Of a DNA stretch of 64,000 nt, positions 40,025 to 48,691 are shown piece by piece. The notes below the pieces were generated by a model. The model saw only the letters and a program-made list of their open reading frames with translations. It made no database searches and was not told the DNA's origin. Position 1 is the first letter of the stretch. The number at the start of each line of letters is the position of its first letter. The stretch spans positions 124,001 through 188,000 of the forward strand of contig NZ_SGXT01000017.1 in assembly GCF_004216855.1 (NCBI RefSeq). The letters run 5' to 3'. The position numbers and the translations under genes are program-made. The DNA is from Microcella alkaliphila (GTDB lineage Bacteria > Actinomycetota > Actinomycetes > Actinomycetales > Microbacteriaceae).

Positions 40025-40906
40025 TCAGCTCGCCGGCGCTGCCGGCTGCACGGATGCCCGGTGCGCCGCGAGGTCACGCTCGTACGCGGCCTGTGCGTCG
40101 GCGTTGCGCGCGGTCTGCGCGCGGCCCCGGCGGGCGACGATGCCGCCGACCCAGATCGGGATTTCGCGGGCCAGCACGGCCGCGATGATGCCGAGCGGGT
40201 TGACGAGCTGCTGCAGGATCACGCTCTGCTGCTGCGCCTCGGTGGCGCCGATCGCTTCGGCGGCGATCAGGGCGGCGCCGAGGAAGGAGACCCAGACGAC
40301 AACGGCGACGAGGAAGCCGCCGAGCACGTGAATCCACCAGCCGGCGCGGTTCGCGACGATCACGAGGAGCAGGTGGGCGCCCGCGAAGACGAGCACGGGC
40401 ACGAAGAACGGGGCCGATGCGAGGTAGCCTCCGAAGCCGTTGAGCCCGTCGGGGCGCAGGGCCAGCGCGAGGGCGATCGTCGCGAGGGCGTAGAGCACGG
40501 CGAAGACGCCCGTCGAGAGCAAGACGACGGCGAGGCCGACGCCGCGCGTGCCGCGCTTCTTCGGGCGGGCGGGAGCGTCGACGTAAACGACCTGCGGTGC
40601 GGCCGCGGTGTCGGCGGCGGGCTCGGGCTGCTGGCCGTGAGCGGGCGGCGGGGCGCTCGGCAACGCAGTCGTGGGCTGAGCCGCAGGCTCGGCGGCCGGC
40701 TGCGCGTCGGCGGCCGGCTCGGGGTCTACCGCCGGCTCGGGGTCGGCAGCCGGTTCGGGCGCGGGCGCCACGGGCTCCACGGGCGCCGGCTCAACGAGCT
40801 CGGGCTCGGCGGGCGCCTCAGGGGTGGGCGTGACGGGATCGGCGGCCACCGGCTCGACGGGCGTGTCGTCCCCGTCGGGGCGAGGGGTGCTGTTGTCGGT
40901 AGTCAT
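40025..40906 (-). CDS. membrane protein with Pro/Glu/Ala-repeat cytoplasmic region
   Basis: The 293-residue product has a first part of about 115 residues built of Pro, Ala and Glu (PEPAADPEPAVDPEPAAD repeats), a basic stretch RPKKRGTRG, then four transmembrane segments and a short basic tail. I do not recognise a named family. It is the last gene before the str operon and follows pilO by 60 bases containing a hairpin that covers its ribosome-binding site. A pilus role is possible only by neighbourhood. Confidence 0.6.
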   Translation of the reverse strand: MTTDNSTPRPDGDDTPVEPVAADPVTPTPEAPAEPELVEPAPVEPVAPAPEPAADPEPAVDPEPAADAQPAAEPAAQPTTALPSAPPPAHGQQPEPAADTAAAPQVVYVDAPARPKKRGTRGVGLAVVLLSTGVFAVLYALATIALALALRPDGLNGFGGYLASAPFFVPVLVFAGAHLLLVIVANRAGWWIHVLGGFLVAVVVWVSFLGAALIAAEAIGATEAQQQSVILQQLVNPLGIIAAVLAREIPIWVGGIVARRGRAQTARNADAQAAYERDLAAHRASVQPAAPAS

Positions 40907-40913
40907 GCGTCGA

Positions 40914-40954
40914 ACCTCCGGTTGATCGGGCGACTCACCCTAGCAACCGGAGGT
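40914..40954 (-). promoter_or_regulatory. ribosome-binding-site-sequestering inverted repeat with internal -10
   Basis: Perfect 11-base arms ACCTCCGGTTG and CAACCGGAGGT are 19 bases apart. On the minus strand the second arm contains the GGAGG of the membrane-protein gene, and the first arm its exact complement. Between them lies TAGGGT (TAnnnT). RNA read through from pilO would fold and hide the site; RNA started inside the loop would not. Confidence 0.55.
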
Positions 40955-40966
40955 CTACGGACGGCT

Positions 40967-41611
40967 CTACTCTTCGGTTTCGGTTTCGGCCCCATCCTCA
41001 GACGGTGCGGCTGGCAACTCGTTTGCCGGCGGTTCGTCGGTCGGAAGTGCGGTGCCCGCGGGCGGAATCACGAACACAAAACCCTGAAGGTTGACAGCCC
41101 CGGAATCTCCGCTCTCCGAGAGCGTGAACTGTTCGACAAGGAAGAGGCGTGTGCCGAACTGAACGGATCGCAGGAAGTCGCTTAGGCCGATCGGGTCTCC
41201 GGTGGCGCTCACGCGGACCGGAACGGCGACGAGTCCGCTCACGCCGAACTCCTCGACGATCTCCGCGGGGAACAGAAGAGGCGGATCAGCGGTGATCTCA
41301 CTGATTTCCACTCCGGCCGTCTCGGCCAGAGCGTTCAGCTGCCCGAGCAGCGCTGACAGATCGGGACCCTCAGGAATCTCCTGGCGGATCGCGTCAAGTT
41401 CTGCCTCAAGCGCCGGCAGGTTCTCCGATAGTTGTCGCAACTCTTGCAGGGTGGCTTCGTAGCCGACGTTGACAACCTCGACGTTTTGCCGCTCGGTGTC
41501 TGCGCGGGCTGCATCATCCAAACGGGGAGAGATTCCGAGTGTCCAGCCGAGTCCGGCGATCACGAGGGACACCAGAACGGCGCCGATAACCCAGATGCGA
41601 AGTGTCGACAT
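40967..41611 (-). CDS. pilO: type IV pilus inner-membrane platform protein, PilO-like
   Basis: The 214-residue protein has one N-terminal transmembrane segment (IWVIGAVLVSLVIAGLGWTL), a coiled-coil stretch (LRQLSENLPALEAELDAIRQ) and a C-terminal ferredoxin-like domain region, the PilO/GspM pattern. An acidic Pro/Glu tail ends it. PilO with PilN and PilM aligns the pilus motor. Sequence conservation in this family is low, so the name relies on layout and on the order pilM-pilN-pilO. Confidence 0.72.
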   Translation of the reverse strand: MSTLRIWVIGAVLVSLVIAGLGWTLGISPRLDDAARADTERQNVEVVNVGYEATLQELRQLSENLPALEAELDAIRQEIPEGPDLSALLGQLNALAETAGVEISEITADPPLLFPAEIVEEFGVSGLVAVPVRVSATGDPIGLSDFLRSVQFGTRLFLVEQFTLSESGDSGAVNLQGFVFVIPPAGTALPTDEPPANELPAAPSEDGAETETEE

Positions 41612-41614
41612 GGC

Positions 41615-42292
41615 CTACTCCTCTCCCTCTTCGCTGGCATCGGTCTCGGAGGCGGTACTGAAACGGCCGAGGTAAGCGCTCGTGTCAAGCAGTACCTCGA
41701 TTGTCACCGAGTACGACGCGCCCTCGCTGCCCGAGACGGTAATGGGCGGGGCAATGCCCGCGTAGCCGGTCACCCCTTCCAGGTCGATCAGCCACGACTC
41801 GACGTCCGGAACAGTGGGGCTGTTCGCGTTAATACGGAAGCTGCCGATCGAGTCTTGCCGCAGGGGCTCATCTTCGGCAGGGGCCACCCGCGTCGCGCCG
41901 TCCACCGAGACAAGCACAAGACCCGGGGGCAGGGATGCGCGGATCTCGTCGAGCAGCGCCTCCCAGTCAACTTCCGCGGAGGTCGCCGCTTCGCGAGCGA
42001 TGACCGCGTTGTCGAGCGCGTTGTTGATTGCCCGCGCATCCGCGAATTGCAGTTGCTGCGCGAGAAGGTCTTCGGAGCGACGCTGCTCATCGGCGAGCGC
42101 CTGTTGCGCGTTGAGGGCCAGGTACGTGGCACCCGCAACACCCCCAGCGGTGACGAGCGCGACGAGGAGGACGAGCGCGACGAGACGGCGCACGAGAGGG
42201 CGGCGCTTGATGGCCTCCCGGACGGACGGTGGCAGCAGGTCAGCGCGTGGCGCGCCGCCGACCGCGACCGTTTCGACTTCTTTGCGGCTCAC
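41615..42292 (-). CDS. pilN: type IV pilus platform protein, PilN-like
   Basis: The 225-residue protein has a cytoplasmic N terminus (ADLLPPSVREAIKRRP), where PilN proteins bind PilM, one transmembrane segment (LVALVLLVALVTAGGVAGAT), a coiled coil and a periplasm-type domain. I place the start at the GTG at 42292, which overlaps the pilM stop as GTGA; a longer frame exists. The ending is acidic. Function: links cytoplasmic PilM to PilO. Confidence 0.75.
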   Translation of the reverse strand: MSRKEVETVAVGGAPRADLLPPSVREAIKRRPLVRRLVALVLLVALVTAGGVAGATYLALNAQQALADEQRRSEDLLAQQLQFADARAINNALDNAVIAREAATSAEVDWEALLDEIRASLPPGLVLVSVDGATRVAPAEDEPLRQDSIGSFRINANSPTVPDVESWLIDLEGVTGYAGIAPPITVSGSEGASYSVTIEVLLDTSAYLGRFSTASETDASEEGEE

Positions 42293-43332
42293 GACTGCAC
42301 CCCCATTGCCAAGCCAAAGGCGGTTCCGCACTTCAGCGCTTCCGACACGTCGTAGTCGGCCAACGATTTCGGCATCTTCACTCGCGAGAACGGCGCGGGC
42401 GCGACGACCGATACTCCCGTCGAGTGGGCGAGTGTCGCTGGCAGCCCGCGCATTCGCGCTCCGTTGCCAGTGAGCACGACGCTGTCAACCTTCACTCCGT
42501 CGTGAGTGCTCGAGTAGTACCGCAGCGTGTTGATGATGCTCGTGAGCAACTCGCGCGTCATCTCGACGATGATTCCCGCGCTGCGAGCGTCATTGGGGGG
42601 AACGATCTCGGGGTGCAAGCCCTGAACAATCTTGAGGTTCTCGGCCTCATCGCGAGGGATCTCGAGCTGGTTGGAGAGCGCCCGAGTGACGTCATCACCG
42701 CCGGCGGGGATGATGCGAACGAAGTCGGGGACCCCGTGATTGCTCACGATGACGTTCGTGGTTGACGCGCCAATGTCGACAACCGCGTGCACACCGTCTT
42801 TCCCCGCACTCACCGAACGGTGTAGCGCGAAGGGGACGAAGTCAACCGCGACCGTGTCGAGCCCCGCGCGCTTCACGGCGTTGACATTGTTCGTCACCGC
42901 GTCGGCGTACGCCGCAATGAGGAGGCCGCGCACCATCGGACCCTCGTCAGTCGCTGGCGCTTCAGCGATGGGATAGAAGTCGAGCACGGCCTCCGCAACG
43001 GGCATCGGAATCAACTCTTGAACGCGCAGCGGCAAGAGGTTCTTGATCTCAGTCTCACTGACGTGAGGCATGACGAGGTCACGAGCAACGACCTTCTGGT
43101 CACCCATGCCGAGAATCACCTTCTTGGAGGTGAATTTCGCTTCGGCCCACATCTTCTTCAACACGGTGGCGACGGTCGTCGGTTCGATGACCTCTCCCCC
43201 GCGTACAGCCCCCTCGGGAAGCGGAGCCTCCCGATATGCCTTGATCTCGACAACGCCGCCGCGTCCAAGGCGAGCTTCCGCCGCTCGAACCGTGGTCTGG
43301 CCTATGTCGAGGCCGACAATGCTGCTGCTCAC
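42289..43332 (-). CDS. pilM: type IV pilus assembly ATPase-fold protein PilM
   Basis: PilM is an actin-like (FtsA-fold) cytoplasmic protein that couples motor and platform. The 347-residue product shows phosphate loops SSIVGLDIGQTTVRAAEA and HAVVDIGASTTNVIVSN, and LTGNGARMRGLPATLAHSTG as the adenosine motif. GTG start. Located between pilD and pilN. Confidence 0.9.
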   Translation of the reverse strand: MSSSIVGLDIGQTTVRAAEARLGRGGVVEIKAYREAPLPEGAVRGGEVIEPTTVATVLKKMWAEAKFTSKKVILGMGDQKVVARDLVMPHVSETEIKNLLPLRVQELIPMPVAEAVLDFYPIAEAPATDEGPMVRGLLIAAYADAVTNNVNAVKRAGLDTVAVDFVPFALHRSVSAGKDGVHAVVDIGASTTNVIVSNHGVPDFVRIIPAGGDDVTRALSNQLEIPRDEAENLKIVQGLHPEIVPPNDARSAGIIVEMTRELLTSIINTLRYYSSTHDGVKVDSVVLTGNGARMRGLPATLAHSTGVSVVAPAPFSRVKMPKSLADYDVSEALKCGTAFGLAMGVQS

Positions 43333-43348
43333 GTGAGTGCCCCCCTCA

Positions 43349-44209
43349 TTAGATTGCTATGCCGAACAGTGCCAGGTATGCGGTGGCGAGCGGAAGGCCC
43401 GCGACCAACCCCACCCACGTACCCACGATCATCCAGGGGCCGAAAGGAATCCCTGACTTCCGCGTCGCGCGTCGCGCAAGAAGAAGAATGAGACTCAGCG
43501 CACCGCCGAGCAGGAAGGGCGCGAAGGCTCCAACCGCGAGAGCCGCCCAGCCCGAGAAGCCCAAGAATGCGCCGAGCACCCCAGAGAGTTTGACGTCGCC
43601 CATTCCCATGCCGCCCGGCCACGCGAACCAGAGCACGAAGTAGAGCGCGAAGAGGATTCCGGCGCCGGCAGCCATTACGCCGAGGCGCTGAATGTCTCCG
43701 GCCAACATGGCGGGCAGACCCAGGCCGAGGGCGACGACGGCATAGCCCGGCAACACGATCGCGTTCGGCAGTCGGTGGGTTTCAAGATCGATTGCGGTAA
43801 GCGCGATGCTGGTCGCAACCAGCCACAGGTAGGCGATGACGAGCAGAACGGCGACGAGGGTTCCCAGCCCACCCGCGGCCTCGGTGACGGTTGCGACGGG
43901 GCTGAGTGAGCTGAGCATCCAGGCGGCCGCCCCCGCGAAGGCGACAGCTGTGCCGAATTCCACGAGCGGATACCGCGCGGAGATCGGTGCTGAGCATGAC
44001 CGGCATCGGCCGCGCAAAATCAACCACGACACGATCGGGATGTTGTCGGCCGGCCGAATGCGCGTCGCGCACACCGGGCACGCGCTCGGCGGGTGCACGA
44101 CGGATTGCCCTGCCGGGACGCGGTGGATGACCACGTTGAGGAAGGATCCGATGAGCGCGCCGACGATCGCGGCGGCGGCGATCAGGACGACGCTAAGCTC
44201 ACCCGCCAC
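43349..44209 (-). CDS. pilD: prepilin peptidase and N-methylase
   Basis: PilD cleaves the leader of all pilins here and methylates the new N terminus. The 286-residue membrane protein has the four-cysteine methylase region (CPVCATRI and CRSCSAPISARYPLVE), and the two peptidase aspartates in ALTAIDLETHRLPN and MGMGDVKLSGVLGAFLG. About eight transmembrane segments are seen. The GTG start overlaps the end of the pilX-like gene by 11 bases. Confidence 0.95.
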   Translation of the reverse strand: MAGELSVVLIAAAAIVGALIGSFLNVVIHRVPAGQSVVHPPSACPVCATRIRPADNIPIVSWLILRGRCRSCSAPISARYPLVEFGTAVAFAGAAAWMLSSLSPVATVTEAAGGLGTLVAVLLVIAYLWLVATSIALTAIDLETHRLPNAIVLPGYAVVALGLGLPAMLAGDIQRLGVMAAGAGILFALYFVLWFAWPGGMGMGDVKLSGVLGAFLGFSGWAALAVGAFAPFLLGGALSLILLLARRATRKSGIPFGPWMIVGTWVGLVAGLPLATAYLALFGIAI

Positions 44210-45857
44210 TCGACAACTCGCGGATGCTGATCCGGTCGCCGAGGTACGCGCCGACGAGGACCTGCTCGTTCGTTGTCCCGCCCGAGAGGTCGATTCCGGG
44301 CGGGGACGTCGGCACGAATGTCAGCTTCGCCTGCTGGTTGAATTCGACCTGCCCGCCGTAGAACTGTCCGCGGAAGCCGTCACGGTTACTCTGGATCTTG
44401 CACGGCGTGTAGAGGAAGCCAGAGATGCCTGGGCGGAAGTCAGACTCGCTCGTCAGGAGGATGTCACCTTGCCCTGCACCGCAGTCCGGCCTCGGGTTGG
44501 TGGCGCTCACGACGTTGTCGGGAACGATCAAGTAGATCTTGCGCTGCGCCGTCGAGGGGTTCGGCTCGGCGCGGAACTTGTCGAGCTTGAACTGGTTCGC
44601 GATGATCGCGATGTCCGCTTGCAGCGACAGCGGTGAACCGATGTTGTTACGCAGCTCAATGCCGCTTGCGCCACAGCTCAGGGCGTTCACGACAGTGCTC
44701 GAGGTGCGCGTGGACAGCGTGGGCCAGAACGGGTGGCTGCCGTCGACGACGCACGGCCCCGACCACAAGACCTCGGTGTAGCCCTCGGACTGCCACGTCG
44801 AGCCGGCAAAGCTCGTGTAGGGAATGTCGACCCAGTTGGGCACGTCAGGCGCGGGCGGAAGCTGAAGCGACGTGACGGCGCTAGAGCGAGTTCCGTTGAC
44901 GGTCCCCTTGATGTCGAGAGTGCCAGAAGAAAGTACGTTGCCGCGCACCTCCGCGTTGTTGGCGACTTCGAGCACCGTACTCGTGTTTCGCGCAGCCGTG
45001 ACGTTGCCATCGACGCGCGCACCGCTCGACGCGAGGATGCGGGTGTTGCCGCCGGCGAACACGCTCCCGTTGACGATTGCACCGGATGCGACCCGCGCCG
45101 TGTTGGCGTTGCGGGTGCCCGTGGCGGGGTCTCCACCGGCGGCAATGACATCACCCTGAACGCGCGTCCCGTTCCCGCTGACGTGAACGTGCTGCGAGGC
45201 GTAAACGGTTCCCGAAACATTGCAGTTGGTGAGGTTGGCGAAGCCATTGGCGAGGATGACGTCGCCGGCGATTCGAGCAGCGTTCTGACAGAGAAGGTTG
45301 CCCTCCTTGATCTGAATGTCAGCCGCCACGTTTTCCGCCGAGTCGAGAACGAAGTTCTTGATCTCACCCTCGATCGAGTAGGCATAGATTGCCGGGTCGA
45401 CCGATGGGATGCTGACGTACTCGGGGATGTACTGGTAGACCGCCTCAACAGTCACGTCGGCAACGCTGCTACCGGCGCCAAAGATGGGCCGTTGGGCGAA
45501 CCCTTCGGACACGAATCTCACCTGGGTAGCCTCGGCAGGCGGACACCCTTCCACCCAGCCCGCGCCAGCGTCGTAACTGGTTGTCACTCTGTAGGCGGGG
45601 TTTCCTGACGACTCGAACACACCGTCTTCGGCGTCACAACCCTCTGCGCGGAGAGCCAGCTCCGCAACGACGACACCGGCATCCGCCGCGGCCCGCGCCT
45701 CGACCGAGCCGGCCGTGCTGTTTGTGAACTGCAGGCTGTTCACGGTTGCGACACCGACGGTGATGGCGATAACAGCAGTGACCGCGGCGAGAGATATAAC
45801 GGCGATCAGGGCGCTACCCGAATCATCGTTTCTGCTGTTCTTTACGAACCGAAGCAT
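44199..45857 (-). CDS. PilX-like minor pilin with bactofilin-like beta-helix passenger
   Basis: The 552-residue protein begins like PilX_N pilus proteins: a short basic leader, DDSG, then SALIAVISLAAVTAVIAIT, with no Glu at +5. Residues about 195-330 are repeated short strands such as RIAGDVILANG, NVSGTVYASQHVHVSG, RVQGDVIAAGG, IVNGSVFAGGN, RVDGNVTAARN and EVRGNVLSSG, the G-x-V spaced pattern of bactofilins and right-handed beta-helices. A C-terminal domain with about five cysteines follows. It is probably a tip or surface adhesin-type subunit of the pilus. It overlaps pilW by 16 bases. Confidence 0.72.
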   Translation of the reverse strand: MLRFVKNSRNDDSGSALIAVISLAAVTAVIAITVGVATVNSLQFTNSTAGSVEARAAADAGVVVAELALRAEGCDAEDGVFESSGNPAYRVTTSYDAGAGWVEGCPPAEATQVRFVSEGFAQRPIFGAGSSVADVTVEAVYQYIPEYVSIPSVDPAIYAYSIEGEIKNFVLDSAENVAADIQIKEGNLLCQNAARIAGDVILANGFANLTNCNVSGTVYASQHVHVSGNGTRVQGDVIAAGGDPATGTRNANTARVASGAIVNGSVFAGGNTRILASSGARVDGNVTAARNTSTVLEVANNAEVRGNVLSSGTLDIKGTVNGTRSSAVTSLQLPPAPDVPNWVDIPYTSFAGSTWQSEGYTEVLWSGPCVVDGSHPFWPTLSTRTSSTVVNALSCGASGIELRNNIGSPLSLQADIAIIANQFKLDKFRAEPNPSTAQRKIYLIVPDNVVSATNPRPDCGAGQGDILLTSESDFRPGISGFLYTPCKIQSNRDGFRGQFYGGQVEFNQQAKLTFVPTSPPGIDLSGGTTNEQVLVGAYLGDRISIRELSSGG

Positions 45858-46435
45858 GGGAGTGAGACCCTTCCGGTAGCAGGTATGGGTTGGCGAGACA
45901 CCGCGGTAGTGTCGATAAGTATGGGTGCACCGTCACCATTCGCGATAGTGAACGCGAAATCGACCGCGCGATCAGCAGGGTTGACTGAGAAGAACGGCTT
46001 CCCGGTCGCAGGCTGAACGCTGTCTACGATGAGCGTCCAGCTCGCGATGACTTCCGCACTAATCGGAATGGAGTCCGGGCTGATTGTCCACCGGAGGTCG
46101 CCGTTCTGGATGGCCCAGGCTTGGCAAAACCAGGCACTTTCATCACCGCCACCGATCGAGCGAGTGCGCAACACCAATAGTCCTGGTTCGGGCTCTGTGA
46201 GGTCGACGGCGCTGGCATTTCGGATGCCTTGGCCTATCGATGCCGCAGCGACCTGGGCGTTGCTCGCAGCGGCCGCGCCATCGCGGACCTGCGCGTCCAC
46301 TCGAAGGGAGTTGATTAAGAATTGGCCGACAAGAGTCAAGACGATGATGGCCAAGAAGCTGTAGATCAAGAGCTCAGCGAGAGTGATCCCAGCGTCACTT
46401 CGGGCTCGTTCCAGCCGCGTCCGTAAGCCGTCCAT
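45842..46435 (-). CDS. minor pilin, PilW-like
   Basis: The 197-residue protein has a class III leader: basic residues, then DAG, cleavage before ITLAELLIYSFLAIIVLTLV with Glu at +5 of the mature form (Gly16/Ile17, Glu21). The rest is a beta-rich soluble domain with two cysteines. It follows pilV with a one-base overlap (TGATG). Such proteins prime pilus assembly. Confidence 0.75.
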   Translation of the reverse strand: MDGLRTRLERARSDAGITLAELLIYSFLAIIVLTLVGQFLINSLRVDAQVRDGAAAASNAQVAAASIGQGIRNASAVDLTEPEPGLLVLRTRSIGGGDESAWFCQAWAIQNGDLRWTISPDSIPISAEVIASWTLIVDSVQPATGKPFFSVNPADRAVDFAFTIANGDGAPILIDTTAVSRQPIPATGRVSLPCFGS

Positions 46436-46848
46436 CAGTTGGCACTTTCCACGATCGCGAGCGTTGTCGCCTCCACGCGGACCGCGGTGTCAGGCGTGAC
46501 GGCGACCGAAACGGTGACGGTGACGGTGCTGGGAAATGTCGTTGCCGGCGTGCACCCGGATACCGTTCGACTCGCCTGATAGCTGGACTGACGGTCGTCC
46601 GTGATGGCCGTGATGGTCTGGCTCGCCCAGCTTGCGTAGGCGGCACATGTTCGGTCGACGACCTGAAGCGAATCGAGTTGCTCGCTCAGAACTTGGGTAG
46701 CCGTTGCAATTGTTGCATTCCTGACCGTGATGCGCAGCGACTCGATGAGCAGAGGAAGAAATGCTACTGCAAGCAAAGTCAAAAGAAACATGGAAATGAC
46801 AACCTCAACGAGGCCGAATCCCGCATCATCACTATTTCGCATTTGCAA
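46435..46848 (-). CDS. minor pilin, PilV-like
   Basis: The 137-residue protein carries a prepilin leader with DDAG before FGLVEVVISMFLLTLLAV (Gly10/Phe11, Glu15), then a small domain with two cysteines. It lies immediately after the hairpin that follows pilA, so it is probably made at lower level than the major pilin. The coding sequence is visibly richer in A/T than the flanking ribosomal genes. Confidence 0.75.
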   Translation of the reverse strand: MQMRNSDDAGFGLVEVVISMFLLTLLAVAFLPLLIESLRITVRNATIATATQVLSEQLDSLQVVDRTCAAYASWASQTITAITDDRQSSYQASRTVSGCTPATTFPSTVTVTVSVAVTPDTAVRVEATTLAIVESAN

Positions 46849-46867
46849 TTCTATCCTCCGAACGGAA

Positions 46868-46903
46868 TGGGGCGTTGCTCAATTCAAGATGAGCAACGCC
46901 CCA
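46868..46903 (-). terminator. 13-pair perfect hairpin between pilA and pilV
   Basis: TGGGGCGTTGCTC (46868-46880) and its perfect complement (46891-46903) flank a ten-base loop. It starts 12 bases after the pilA stop. No U-run follows, so partial termination or protection of the pilA mRNA 3' end are both possible. Confidence 0.7.
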
Positions 46904-46914
46904 CCGCTGTTCGA

Positions 46915-47334
46915 CTACGGAGCGCAGGCCGTGGTCTGAACGCCGCCGGTGTCAGTAACGGAACGCGTCTCGCCGGTAACTGCCGTGTGGGTTCCCTGCA
47001 GACAGAATGCGGTGCCCGAGACCGTCGGAGCCGTCAACTGGACCCCATCGACAGAATAGGAGGTCAGGATCGGCCCGACGAGCGCGGCATCTAGCGTGCC
47101 GTTGGGCGAGCCGACCAAGGCCGCGACGACCTCTGTCTTGGCGTTGGTCAGCGCGGACTCTACTGCACTCATTCGGGCTTGCTGCTGCTGGCCAAGGAAG
47201 ATCGGGATGGCGATCGCTGCGAGAATGCCGATGATGATGACGACGACGAGGAGTTCGATGAGCGTGAAGCCCTTCTCGCCCTCCTCCTCGCGACGAGCCC
47301 GGGCCGCGGCCTGGATGTCGTGAAGCTTGAGCAT
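46915..47334 (-). CDS. pilA: major type IV pilin, PilA
   Basis: The 139-residue prepilin has a 22-residue charged leader (REEEGEKG) and the classic N-methylated segment FTLIELLVVVIIIGILAAIA with Glu at +5. The globular domain is short and ends with two cysteines (FCLQGTH and TTACAP), a likely disulfide loop. I start at the ATG at 47334. It is bordered by a 128-base leader with GC-rich repeats and by a strong hairpin, so it may be expressed as its own abundant mRNA. Confidence 0.93.
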   Translation of the reverse strand: MLKLHDIQAAARARREEEGEKGFTLIELLVVVIIIGILAAIAIPIFLGQQQQARMSAVESALTNAKTEVVAALVGSPNGTLDAALVGPILTSYSVDGVQLTAPTVSGTAFCLQGTHTAVTGETRSVTDTGGVQTTACAP

Positions 47335-47462
47335 GATGGTTTTCCAATCCTGTTCGTGATTCTTGATTGACAGGTGGCCCCCCAATGATGAAAACAGGCC
47401 CCCTACAGGAACTCTCTCAACCCGCGGCGAAAGCGTCACGCCCCAGAACGGGGGGGGTCTGC

Positions 47463-48686
47463 CTAAATGAGCGTGAAGATGTTGAAGACAGGCAAGTAAA
47501 GCGCCAAGATCATGCCGCCCAACAACACACCCATGAAGGCAATCATTAGGGGTTCAATAAGAGCGGTAAGCTGTTCAGTCGTCGATTCAACTTCAGCATC
47601 GTAAAAGTCACTGACTTTTGCGAGCATGGTCTCAAGCGAACCCGAGTCTTCGCCCACAGAAATCATTTGCGTGACCATCTGTGGGAAGATCGGCTCGTCG
47701 GCAAGGGGAGCAGCGATCGACCGGCCTTGGCGCACGGATTCCTGAACATTTACCAGCGCCTTTTCGATGACGTAGTTTCCCGACGTTGCGCCGACAATCG
47801 ACAGAGCCTGCAAGATTGGCACGCCCGATCTCATCATCGTGCCGAAGTTGCGGGTAAATCGTGCAATGGCAATCTTGGTTATCAGTTGACCAAAGACGGG
47901 CATTTTGAGCTTCAGAGGATCAACGACTTCTCGGACGCGTGGTTGATGCTTGTTTCGGCCCCACCACACGCTAAAGGCAACGAGTGACACGATCAGGGTC
48001 GGTAGCCAGTAGATCGCGCTCTCGGACAGGATGACAAGGAACTGGGTGGGCGCCGGCAGCGAACCGCCTAGGCCCTCGAACATGTTCTTGAAGACTGGCA
48101 CGATAAACACGATCATGCCGATCACACCCAGAATCGCCATGATGAGCACCACAATCGGGTAGGTCAGCGCCGACTTGATAGTGCCGCGCAGCTTGACCTC
48201 CTTCTCGTAGTTCTCAGCTACTGACTGCAACGAGCTTTCGAGGAAGCCGCCGGTCTCGCCGGCGCGAACCAGGTTGATGAACAACGGCGGGAAGATCGTG
48301 TCGTGCTTGGCGATGGCCTCGGAGAGCGACAGGCCCTGCTCGACGTCTTTGCGAACCTGATCCAACGTTTCTCTCAGCAGCTCATTCTCACTCTGCTCGG
48401 AGAGGATCGTCAGCGCCTTCAGCAGAGCCAGTCCCGACGAAATCATCGTCGCCAGCTGCCGACTCATCACCGCGAGGTCTTTGAGGCCGACCTTCTTCTT
48501 GAATAGGCCCCCGAGGTTGATCTCGGCATTCAACCCCGTGCCGGCCTGACGCACCGATTCTGGAGTCACGCCCTGCGCGCGCAACTTGGCGCTGACGATG
48601 GCCTCTGACGGGCCGTCCATGACGCCGGTGACCTTCTTGCCGGTCGCGTCTTTGCCTCGGTAGGTGAAAGTGAGTGCGGTCGCCAT
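47463..48686 (-). CDS. pilC: type IV pilus inner-membrane platform protein PilC
   Basis: PilC is the GspF-type platform that the motor ATPases rotate. The 407-residue protein has two GspF domains, recognised by FPPLFINLVRAGETGGFLES and FPQMVTQMISVGEDSGSLET, and three transmembrane stretches. ATG at 48686; it follows pilT by five bases. Confidence 0.95.
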   Translation of the reverse strand: MATALTFTYRGKDATGKKVTGVMDGPSEAIVSAKLRAQGVTPESVRQAGTGLNAEINLGGLFKKKVGLKDLAVMSRQLATMISSGLALLKALTILSEQSENELLRETLDQVRKDVEQGLSLSEAIAKHDTIFPPLFINLVRAGETGGFLESSLQSVAENYEKEVKLRGTIKSALTYPIVVLIMAILGVIGMIVFIVPVFKNMFEGLGGSLPAPTQFLVILSESAIYWLPTLIVSLVAFSVWWGRNKHQPRVREVVDPLKLKMPVFGQLITKIAIARFTRNFGTMMRSGVPILQALSIVGATSGNYVIEKALVNVQESVRQGRSIAAPLADEPIFPQMVTQMISVGEDSGSLETMLAKVSDFYDAEVESTTEQLTALIEPLMIAFMGVLLGGMILALYLPVFNIFTLI

Positions 48687-48691
48687 GTCGA

